Shown: in pieces, positions 7,987 to 15,164 of the stretch
How positions within the stretch are numbered: the first letter of the stretch is position 1
Layout of the letters: every line of letters begins with the position of its first letter
Assembly (NCBI GenBank): GCA_937897645.1
Contig: CALCNV010000134.1
Coordinates: 1 to 25,821, forward strand
Length of the DNA stretch: 25,821 nt
Direction of reading: 5' to 3'
Source: an uncultured Lysobacteraceae bacterium
GTDB lineage: Bacteria > Pseudomonadota > Gammaproteobacteria > Xanthomonadales > Xanthomonadaceae
Made by a program: the position numbers and the translations under genes
The notes under the pieces: generated by a model
Databases searched by the model: none
The model's input: only the letters and a program-made list of their open reading frames with translations
Told to the model about the DNA's origin: nothing

Positions 7987-8153
7987 TTATCGCTAGTGAC
8001 CTAGGCACACCACCACATGATGCCTTGTGAATGGCCCCTGCGTCAGGCTGACTGGCCGCCGACCACCCTCAACGGCCCGCTGGTCGGGTGTGATCTGGCA
8101 CCTGTGGAAACCACACCATACAGTGCTACGTCGCCAACTTGGGGAAGCCCGGC
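7987..8153. promoter_or_regulatory. Divergent intergenic region, kinase / minor-pilin operon
   Basis: About 167 bp must hold the promoters of both the kinase and the pilus operon. A TACAGT -10-like hexamer lies near 8120 for the plus strand, without a good -35. A small palindrome GTGG-aaa-CCAC occupies 8104-8114. I found no clear AlgR-type site or sigma-54 -24/-12 pair. GGGGAAG at 8141-8147 is the ribosome binding site that selects the ATG at 8154. Confidence 0.4.
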
Positions 8154-8729
8154 ATGCAAGGCTCTGGTAGTCCATCCAATGTAAGTAGCGGGACGAGCCG
8201 ACGAGCCGATCGGGGCTTCACGCTGATTGAACTCATAGTTACTTTATCCGTTCTGGCTATCCTGATTGCATTGGCGGTGCCCAGTTTTACGTCGCTGATC
8301 AACGCCAATCGGCTGACTGCCCAGGCCAATGAGCTGGTCACATCCCTGCAATTGGGGCGTAGCGAGGCAGTCCGCCGCAACATTCGAGTCGTGGTTTGCC
8401 GCAGTGCTGACGGCCTTTCCTGTACGACAGCAACGGGCCAAGGAGACTGGATCACCTTCGTCGATGCAGATGCAAACAACACTGCGGTAGCTGCCGATGT
8501 AATAAAGGTAAGCGCAATCAAGGCACCGGTGCAGGTTAGTAACGCGGTAGCCGCGGTGGCCTTTGGCGCTGATGGACTCGCGCGCACGGGCGCTGGATTG
8601 CTTGCAGCGGACTTCACAATCTGCCTGCCTACGACAAATCCCGCGGCAAACGTTCGTACGGTCTCGGTCGTCACCGGGAGCCAAATTTCCACCGCAAGTT
8701 CCGATGGGGGTGGCGCATGTCCTCCCTGA
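8154..8729 (+). CDS. FimT/FimU-type minor pilin (GspH family)
   Basis: Type IV pilus minor pilin, 191 aa, first gene of the operon. The class III leader ends in DRG, with prepilin peptidase cleavage at G21|FTLIE and Glu at +5 (E26), followed by a hydrophobic helix (to about 45) and a GspH-type domain (about 60-175). Minor pilins of this kind form the priming and tip complex with PilV, PilW, PilX and PilY1; FimT proteins can also bind DNA for transformation. An in-frame TTG at 8139 would add five residues, but GGGGAAG sits six bases before the ATG at 8154. The 3' end overlaps pilV by 13 bp. FimT and FimU cannot be separated by eye, so no symbol is given. Confidence 0.9.
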   Translation: MQGSGSPSNVSSGTSRRADRGFTLIELIVTLSVLAILIALAVPSFTSLINANRLTAQANELVTSLQLGRSEAVRRNIRVVVCRSADGLSCTTATGQGDWITFVDADANNTAVAADVIKVSAIKAPVQVSNAVAAVAFGADGLARTGAGLLAADFTICLPTTNPAANVRTVSVVTGSQISTASSDGGGACPP

Positions 8730-9241
8730 AATCCATGCGAGCCGCCGGTACCAGTATGAATATCAAATCAACGATCCGCTCCCCTCTTCACCAGCGCGGC
8801 GCTGGCCTCATTGAGGTGCTCATTGCAGTACTCATCATGGGCATAGGGCTCCTGGGCATTGCAGCCATGCAGGCGACAGCGCTGAGAAACAGCTCCAGTG
8901 CCTTGGAGCGCAGCCAAGGCGTCATCCAGACCTATGCGATCCTGGACTCAATGCGTGCGAACCGCTTGCGTGCAATTGCCGGTGACTATGACATCCCACG
9001 GACTTGCGTGGCGCCTGCGGCGCCCGATCCCGCCGATGACACTTTGGCCTTGAGCGACGTGCGCCTGTGGCTGACATCGTTGAAGGCAACGCTCGGAGAC
9101 AATGACAACAGCTGTGGCCAGATTGCATGCGACGGTGCCAGCTGCGAGATAACGGTGTGGTGGGATGACAGCCGTGCCAACAACGGCGCTGCCTTTGGCA
9201 GTGCAACGGCCACCAATGTAGTCACCCGGACCACCCTATGA
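8717..9241 (+). CDS. pilV: Type IV pilus minor pilin PilV
   Basis: Minor pilin, 174 aa. The leader ends QRG with cleavage at G28|AGLIE and Glu at +5 (E33), then a long hydrophobic helix containing MGIGLLG, typical of PilV. The C-terminal region has paired cysteines (CGQIACDGASC) consistent with disulfides in the periplasm. The start overlaps the fimT stop and has a G-rich ribosome binding site. A later ATG at 8756 would give a shorter 15-residue leader and cannot be excluded. The stop overlaps the pilW start as ATGA. Confidence 0.9.
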   Translation: MSSLKSMRAAGTSMNIKSTIRSPLHQRGAGLIEVLIAVLIMGIGLLGIAAMQATALRNSSSALERSQGVIQTYAILDSMRANRLRAIAGDYDIPRTCVAPAAPDPADDTLALSDVRLWLTSLKATLGDNDNSCGQIACDGASCEITVWWDDSRANNGAAFGSATATNVVTRTTL

Positions 9242-10188
9242 AGCAACTCAATTTCAATCGACCATCCGGTCGGCGCCTGTCGCGTGGTGTCAGCCTAATC
9301 GAGCTGATGATCGCTTTGGTGCTGGGCTTGCTCGTCGTTGGAGCGGCGATAGGCATTTTCATCTCCAATCGGCAGACATTCAGGGCAACCGAGAATCTCG
9401 CGCGGGTGCAGGAAAACGCGCGCACCGCGTTCGAGTTGATGGCGCGTGATGTGCGTGAAGCCGGCGGCAACGCTTGCAGTAATGAATTGCCCGTTGCAAA
9501 TGTTGTGATCCCTAGCGCAAACCCGTGGGACACAACTTGGGCCGTTCCGGTAATGGGATTCGATAATGGGGCCCTGGCCGGGACTTTGGCGGGGACCGAC
9601 GCGATCCAGCTGCTTTCCAGCGGCTCAGGCGCGGCTACGGTGACGACGCACAACGCGGCGAGTACCGTTTTCACATTAGCCAATGCAGGTCATGGATTTC
9701 TCGCCAATGACGTTCTCATGGTCTGTGATCCGCAGCAGCTCTCGATTTTTCGCGCCAGTAGCGTGGCGGGTGTCAGTGTCGGACATGCTGCGGCGGGTGG
9801 GAACTGCAGTGACAGTCTTGGCTTGCTGCCTGCCGTGTGCGCAGCTCCAGCGTATACCCACGCGCCCAACTCGGTTATCACCCGACTCCGTGCAACCCGC
9901 TGGTTCGTGGCGGCCAATGGCCGCGGCGGCAATTCTCTATTCCAGAACGTCTCCGGCACGGTAGGCGAAATCGCGGAAGGGGTGCAGGACATGCAGATCA
10001 CATATCTGCAGACTCTGCCGGCAGGTGTCGAAGCCTACGTGGACGCAGCTGCGGTCACCGACTGGGCAGCGGTGCGTGCGGCTCGGTTCGTACTTGACCT
10101 GGAAGGGCAGGATCGCGTGGGCACGGATGGCAATCCCCTCCAGCGCCAACTGATCCATGTAGTTACTCTGCGGAGTCGCAATCCATGA
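9238..10188 (+). CDS. pilW: Type IV pilus minor pilin PilW
   Basis: Minor pilin, 316 aa. The class III leader is cleaved at G17|VSLIE with Glu at +5 (E22); a hydrophobic helix and then the ENARTAFELMARDVREAGG motif characteristic of PilW follow. A large periplasmic domain ends with RQLIHVVTLRSRNP. PilW helps bridge the minor-pilin subcomplex with PilX and PilY1 in pilus assembly. ATGA overlaps on both sides (with pilV and pilX) show tight coupling. Confidence 0.92.
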   Translation: MKQLNFNRPSGRRLSRGVSLIELMIALVLGLLVVGAAIGIFISNRQTFRATENLARVQENARTAFELMARDVREAGGNACSNELPVANVVIPSANPWDTTWAVPVMGFDNGALAGTLAGTDAIQLLSSGSGAATVTTHNAASTVFTLANAGHGFLANDVLMVCDPQQLSIFRASSVAGVSVGHAAAGGNCSDSLGLLPAVCAAPAYTHAPNSVITRLRATRWFVAANGRGGNSLFQNVSGTVGEIAEGVQDMQITYLQTLPAGVEAYVDAAAVTDWAAVRAARFVLDLEGQDRVGTDGNPLQRQLIHVVTLRSRNP

Positions 10189-10772
10189 ACACTCGATCAG
10201 GCCCTGCCCGTATCCGCCACCAGAGGGGCGCGTCCCTGGTCGTCGTGTTGATCCTGCTGCTTGTGATGACCTTGTTGGGTCTGGCTATCCTGCGCGGAAC
10301 CCTGCTGGAGGAGCGCATGACGGCAAACCTCTATGATCGAAGTCTCGCTTTCCAGTCCGCAGAAGGTGCATTGCGAGATGCGGAAGTGGTGGTCAGGACG
10401 TCAGTGCTCGCGGGTAATGCAATCGGTTTCGACTGCACGGCAATCGGTCAAGTGTGTCCCGCGATTCCAGCCAATGCCCACACGAGTAACATCGGTGGTT
10501 GTGCGGCCAACACGCAAGATTGCTGGATAGACAGCACCCAGGACGCGCAGGAGCTTCCTGTGGGGCCTGCGCAGTACTACATCGAGTTCATTGGTCAGCG
10601 CGACAGTACCGACGCGCTTGGGCAGGGCTCGAGTGCAAATGCCAACCAATACGGCGGTTCTGGAGGTGTTCCCCTTGAGAGACTCTTCCGGATATCTGCC
10701 CGCAGCAACAATCCGGCGCTTTCCAATGAGCGTGCTGTCGTTGTCTTGCAAACAAACATTTCAGTCAAGTAA
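10185..10772 (+). CDS. pilX: Type IV pilus minor pilin PilX
   Basis: Minor pilin, 195 aa. The leader is cleaved at G15|ASLVV. The residue at +5 is Val20 instead of Glu, a feature PilX shares with its GspK counterpart at the tip of pseudopilus complexes. Then come a hydrophobic helix and the MTANLYDRSLAFQSAEGALRDAE block, typical of PilX N-terminal domains. Four cysteines lie in the globular part. It is translationally coupled to pilW by ATGA and followed by a 56-bp gap containing a weak hairpin before pilY1. Confidence 0.9.
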   Translation: MNTRSGPARIRHQRGASLVVVLILLLVMTLLGLAILRGTLLEERMTANLYDRSLAFQSAEGALRDAEVVVRTSVLAGNAIGFDCTAIGQVCPAIPANAHTSNIGGCAANTQDCWIDSTQDAQELPVGPAQYYIEFIGQRDSTDALGQGSSANANQYGGSGGVPLERLFRISARSNNPALSNERAVVVLQTNISVK

Positions 10773-10774
10773 TC

Positions 10775-10797
10775 CCTGTTCGCATACAGGCCTTTTT
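10775..10797 (+). promoter_or_regulatory. Weak terminator-like hairpin between pilX and pilY1
   Basis: CCTGT (10775-10779) and ACAGG (10786-10790) form a 5-bp stem with a 6-nt loop, followed two bases later by TTTTT (10793-10797). The stem is short, so at most it would attenuate transcription into pilY1. Confidence 0.3.
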
Positions 10798-10828
10798 GAT
10801 GCCGATCACCTTCTTCCGGAAGTGGAAC

Positions 10829-13800
10829 ATGAAAACCAATATCCAGCCAAACATCGCCAAGCGCTACACAGCCAGTTCCAGGGTGAGCGCTTTCCTGGCA
10901 GGAATGCTTGCGGTCATGGCTTCATTGCCTGCAGCTTCGGTGGATATATCCGATACTCCGCTTTACGTTGGCAGCAACGTGCCAGGCAATCTCGCGCTCA
11001 CGCCATCTGTGGAGTTTCCCACTGCGATCAGCGTGGCCAACTTGACCGCGAACTACACCACGGCCATCAAATTTGTGGGGTACTTCGATTCCTTGAAGTG
11101 CTATTCCTACCACTACGCTGCTGACGAAGCGGAGCGGCATTTCTATCCTATCGGCATGGCCACGGGATATGAGTGCGGCGCCAATCAATGGAGTGGTAAC
11201 TTCATGAACTGGGCAGCGACCCAGACCATCGACCCGTTCCGCTCGGCACTGACGGGAGGTTTGCGTGTAAAGGACACCGTGAACGAGACCTGGGTCGAGA
11301 AGGCGATCGCTGACCGCGACAATACTGCCAACTTCCCGCGTCGCTCGGTGAACAACGCAGGGCTGGTCAACGGCGCAACCCCGGCAGAGTGGGGTTCCAT
11401 CCAGATGCGCATAGACGGGCTTGGCAACAAGATGCGCTTCACCCAGATTGGCGGCGGTGACGTGAACCTTAATGTCAATCCCAATCTGGTGGCGTTCAAC
11501 CCAGGGGTGCACAATCTTGATTTTGCTCCGCTAGGTACTCCGGCCGTCAATGCCAATCAGGCTGTCTATGAAGTCAGCGTGCGGGTCAAAGTCTGCGATG
11601 CAACTATCGGCCTGGAGCCCAATTGCAAGCTCTATCCCAGCGGCTATGCCAAGCCAGAGGGCCTGATCCACGAATACTCCAATCGGATCCTCTACAGTGT
11701 GTTTGGCTACCAGAATCGGGACGATGTGGCTTTTGATGGCGGCATCCTTCGCGCCAACCAGAAGTTTGTGGGTCCGCAAACTTTCTATCCGGACCTCGGC
11801 CCGCTGGCCAACCCCAACACGGAGTGGGATGCCGCCACCGGCATTCTGGTGCAGAACCCAGACGTTGCGGCTGCCGCTGCCACTACCGCTGCGATTGGGG
11901 TTGGTGTCTGCACCGTGCCTGGAGGTTGTGACATTCGCAACAGCGGCGTGATCAACTACATCAACAAGTTCGGCCAGCTGGGGACCGGCAAGAACATCAA
12001 GAGCTATGACAATGTCAGCGAGCTTTACTACACGGCGACTCGTTATTTCAAGAACCTCGGCAATGTCGTTTCTTATTCAACACTCTCCGGCAACGTGAAC
12101 CAGCGCTACCAGCAGGCTGACGGCTTCCCCGTGATCACGAATTGGCAGGACCCAATCCGGTACCAGTGCCAGACGAACGTGATCCTCGGTATTGGTGACA
12201 CCAATACGTGGCAGGACAAGAACCTTCCCGGCCCCACGAACGGAACTGGCGAGCCGGGCAAGCCGCCGGAAGTCTTGGCGGATGACACCGTCAACGTGGT
12301 CGACAACCTGCGCGACATTCGCCTGATGGAAGGTGATAGTGCCGCCGCCGCGTTGACGAGAGCCACTGCGAACACTTACAGCCACGCCAACAACTCCGCC
12401 TACATGGCAGCCCTCGCCTATGACGCGCATACGCGCGATATTCGCCCGCCAGGCCCACGCGAGCTGCCGGGCAAGCAGACTATTTCAACGCACTGGGTGG
12501 ACGTGGTGGAGTTTGGTGGGTTCAAGAACACCAATACCAACCAGTTCTGGCTGACCGCGAAGTACGGTGGCTTCCGCGTGCCGCCTGACTATGACCCGGA
12601 CACCATGACCACGCCGTTACCCAACGCCATGTGGTGGGGCACGGGCGACCTGGTCAACGGCAACGCTGCCTTCCCGCGCGCCGATAATTTTTACATCGCA
12701 TCCGATGCAAAGAAAATGGTGGACAGCCTGACGTTGGCGTTCCAGAACATTGCGGACGAGTTGGTGGGCTCCGGCGGCTCATTCGCCAGTAACACCACCA
12801 AGCTTGAAACCGGCGCAATGACCTACCAGGCACAGTTCTATAGCAGCGACTGGCGCGGCGAGTTGACTGGCTACGACGTCAATACAACGACGGGCGCCCT
12901 GACCTTCTCCTGGAGCGCCAATTCCAGGATGCCGACGTGGACAGATCGTGTAATCAAGTTCTCGAATGCAGGAACCCTGGCGGACTTTGAGCCGGGTGCG
13001 CCCGGGCTTACCGCGCTGACTGACAGCAACGTTATCAATTATCTGCGCGGCGAGCGGGCCAATGAATCTGAGACGGGCCTGCGGATACGCAGCGGCTTGT
13101 TAGGTGACATTGTCAATTCGCAGCCGGTCTACGTGGGTGCACCCAATGGACGGCTTCACATCGGCGCCAGCTTCACGGGTGCAAGTGCCTACCCTGCATT
13201 TGCCGCGGCACAGGCGACGCGCACCCCCGTGGTGTACGTGGGTGCCAATGACGGCATGTTGCATGGCTTCAATGGTACTAATAATGGGACTGTGGGCGGT
13301 CAAGAGACTTTTGCATTCATACCGACGGAAGTCATGCCCCGACTCGAGGAGTACACGCAGCGGGACTATCAGCACCAGTACTATGTGGACGGCGAGTTGA
13401 CGGTAGCTGATGTCTATGACACTGGTCTTGGCGGTTGGAGGACCATTTTGGTCGGTACGCTGGGGCGTGGTGGGCGCAGCATATTCGCGCTTGACGTCAC
13501 TGACCCGGCAGACATCGAACTGCTGTGGGAAAAGGATGAAACCGACATACCACAGCTGGGCAACAATCTGGGCAAGCCGATCATAGCGCACGTCGCCGAT
13601 GGCAATTGGCAAGTATTGCTCGGCAACGGCCCCAACAGTTCGGGCGGTGCAGCACGCTTGATCATGGTCGGCGCCTTGAGTGGAACCGTCACAACCAGTG
13701 GCGCCCTCGCTGCTGGGGACAATGGGCTCTCCGGTGTCCTCGCCTGGTCCTCGGTAGTGGGTGGTTTCACCGACACCGTGTATGCGGGTGACCTTGAAGG

Positions 13801-14581
13801 CAATCTCTGGAAGATCACGGGTTTGACCAGCACCCCCGCCGCCACGCTTCTGTTCACAGCGAACAACGGAACTGCACAGCCGATCACCGCCGCACCGCTG
13901 GTGGCGAGGGATCCTGCAACGTCCAACACTTGGATATTCTTCGGCACCGGACGCTATCTAAATGCCAGCGACATTGCCGATAAGGATGTCCAAAGCTGGT
14001 ACGGATTGATTGACCGCAACACCGTCATTCCAACCGACAGGAGCACCCTGGCCCAGATTGATATTCTGGATGAAGGTGCCATCGATATCATGGATAACTC
14101 CGATCCTCCCATTAAGGTGGGTGAGACTGCTGTCAGGACCATTGAAGACAACGCCACGGCAGGTGCTGATGGTTGGTACATGGATCTGGTGTCACCCGTG
14201 GGTGGCGCAGAGGGTGAGCGAATGGTGGTATCCAACTTGTTCCAGGGGCTAGCCTTGATAGGCACTACGCGTATTCCGGATTCCGAGGATGTATGTAGTC
14301 CTAGCGGTAAGGGTTACGTTATGGCCCTTAATCCTTTCACGGGCGGGCGCCTGCCGCAGACCTTCTTCGACACCAATGGCGATGGCGTTTTCAATTCAGC
14401 CGACACGCTCAATGGCGTCCCGGTGTCCGGCATTGGCTTGCCCAGCAGTCCCAATGCCCCAATTTTCATTGGCGACATCATGCAGGTCAGCTTGGACAAT
14501 GGCAGTAGCGCAACCATCAAGACCAACACCACGTCAATGAGCGCAACTCGCGTTTCGTGGCGCGAAATCATCAGGGACTAA
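10829..14581 (+). CDS. pilY1: PilY1/PilC-type pilus tip adhesin and assembly protein
   Basis: Large secreted pilus-associated protein, 1250 aa from the ATG at 10829. A signal peptide (hydrophobic 19-35, cleavage near AAS/ASV) is followed by an N-terminal region, the ILGIGDTNTW motif, and a C-terminal Neisseria PilC beta-propeller with VVYVGANDGMLHGFN and GRGGRSIFALDV. Near the C-terminus, DTNGDGVFNSAD (1181-1192) is an EF-hand-like calcium loop, as in Pseudomonas PilY1, where calcium controls pilus extension and retraction. At the N-terminus NLALTPSVEFP stands where VWA-bearing PilY1 proteins have a DxSGS metal motif, so a functional VWA domain seems absent. In-frame starts at 10796 (TTG) and 10799 (ATG) exist, but GGAAG sits just upstream of 10829 and the signal peptide begins there. 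Confidence 0.93.
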   Translation: MKTNIQPNIAKRYTASSRVSAFLAGMLAVMASLPAASVDISDTPLYVGSNVPGNLALTPSVEFPTAISVANLTANYTTAIKFVGYFDSLKCYSYHYAADEAERHFYPIGMATGYECGANQWSGNFMNWAATQTIDPFRSALTGGLRVKDTVNETWVEKAIADRDNTANFPRRSVNNAGLVNGATPAEWGSIQMRIDGLGNKMRFTQIGGGDVNLNVNPNLVAFNPGVHNLDFAPLGTPAVNANQAVYEVSVRVKVCDATIGLEPNCKLYPSGYAKPEGLIHEYSNRILYSVFGYQNRDDVAFDGGILRANQKFVGPQTFYPDLGPLANPNTEWDAATGILVQNPDVAAAAATTAAIGVGVCTVPGGCDIRNSGVINYINKFGQLGTGKNIKSYDNVSELYYTATRYFKNLGNVVSYSTLSGNVNQRYQQADGFPVITNWQDPIRYQCQTNVILGIGDTNTWQDKNLPGPTNGTGEPGKPPEVLADDTVNVVDNLRDIRLMEGDSAAAALTRATANTYSHANNSAYMAALAYDAHTRDIRPPGPRELPGKQTISTHWVDVVEFGGFKNTNTNQFWLTAKYGGFRVPPDYDPDTMTTPLPNAMWWGTGDLVNGNAAFPRADNFYIASDAKKMVDSLTLAFQNIADELVGSGGSFASNTTKLETGAMTYQAQFYSSDWRGELTGYDVNTTTGALTFSWSANSRMPTWTDRVIKFSNAGTLADFEPGAPGLTALTDSNVINYLRGERANESETGLRIRSGLLGDIVNSQPVYVGAPNGRLHIGASFTGASAYPAFAAAQATRTPVVYVGANDGMLHGFNGTNNGTVGGQETFAFIPTEVMPRLEEYTQRDYQHQYYVDGELTVADVYDTGLGGWRTILVGTLGRGGRSIFALDVTDPADIELLWEKDETDIPQLGNNLGKPIIAHVADGNWQVLLGNGPNSSGGAARLIMVGALSGTVTTSGALAAGDNGLSGVLAWSSVVGGFTDTVYAGDLEGNLWKITGLTSTPAATLLFTANNGTAQPITAAPLVARDPATSNTWIFFGTGRYLNASDIADKDVQSWYGLIDRNTVIPTDRSTLAQIDILDEGAIDIMDNSDPPIKVGETAVRTIEDNATAGADGWYMDLVSPVGGAEGERMVVSNLFQGLALIGTTRIPDSEDVCSPSGKGYVMALNPFTGGRLPQTFFDTNGDGVFNSADTLNGVPVSGIGLPSSPNAPIFIGDIMQVSLDNGSSATIKTNTTSMSATRVSWREIIRD

Positions 14582-14584
14582 GCC

Positions 14585-15052
14585 ATGAAGCGAACGAAAG
14601 GTGGATTTGTACGGAGGCCGGCAGGTTGCGGGCGTAACCGGGCTCGAGGATTCACATTGATCGAATTGATCATCACGGTGGCGATCGTGGCAATCCTTGC
14701 CACGATTGCTCTTGCCAGTTACGAGTTTGCGGTTACCAAGTCCCGCCGCGCTGCAGCGGCGACTTGCCTGCAGGAACGCGCCCAGTTCGCGGAGCGTTAC
14801 TACACCACCAGGATGAGTTACGTCGGTTTGCCTGATCCAGCTGATCCAGCTAATCCAGCGCAATGCCAGGACCTGGGCAATTTCTATGTTGTCTCACTTG
14901 TAGGCGTGCCGACTGCGACTGCATACCAGATGCAAGCGGCGCCCATCAACTCGCAGTTGGCCAACGATACCAAGTGCGGAACCCTTACCATCAATCAACA
15001 GGGCGTGCGTGGCGAAGGTGGTTCTGCAACGACCGCGGATGAATGTTGGTAA
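14585..15052 (+). CDS. pilE: PilE-type type IV (minor) pilin
   Basis: Pilin of 155 aa, last gene of the operon, 3 nt after the pilY1 stop with AGGGA upstream. The leader ends RARG, with cleavage at G22|FTLIE and Glu at +5 (E27); the helix contains VAILATIALASYEF. The globular part carries the PilE features YYTTRMSYVGLP, C-G-x-LTINQQGVRG and a C-terminal CW, with cysteines suited to a D-region disulfide. In Pseudomonas the operon PilE is a minor pilin and PilA the major one; that is assumed here. Residues 84-92 (DPADPANPA) come from three 9-bp tandem units. A strong terminator follows. Confidence 0.92.
   Translation: MKRTKGGFVRRPAGCGRNRARGFTLIELIITVAIVAILATIALASYEFAVTKSRRAAAATCLQERAQFAERYYTTRMSYVGLPDPADPANPAQCQDLGNFYVVSLVGVPTATAYQMQAAPINSQLANDTKCGTLTINQQGVRGEGGSATTADECW
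14834..14860 (+). repeat. 9-bp tandem repeat inside pilE (three units)
   Basis: GATCCAGCT, GATCCAGCT and AATCCAGCG follow one another in frame and encode DPA-DPA-NPA. The first two units are identical, and loss or gain of a unit would keep the frame. Confidence 0.7.
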
Positions 15053-15087
15053 GCGGTATATTCGCAGGGTAAACGTCAATTCTCGGA

Positions 15088-15119
15088 ACAAAAAACCCGC
15101 CATTTGGCGGGTTTTTTTA
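15088..15119. terminator. Bidirectional intrinsic terminator, pilE / phytase
   Basis: CCCGCC (15096-15101) and GGCGGG (15106-15111) form a GC stem around a short ATTT loop, flanked by an A-run (15090-15095) and a T-run (15112-15118). It lies between the convergent pilE and phytase genes and suits both directions. Confidence 0.93.
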
Positions 15120-15164
15120 TTCCGGGATGAGTGGGTGAAGGGATACGACTGTAAAAAGTGCAGC

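Noticed and set aside
8090..8125. TGGCAC as a possible sigma-54 -24 element before the pilus operon
   Set aside because: No TTGC-type -12 element at the required spacing.
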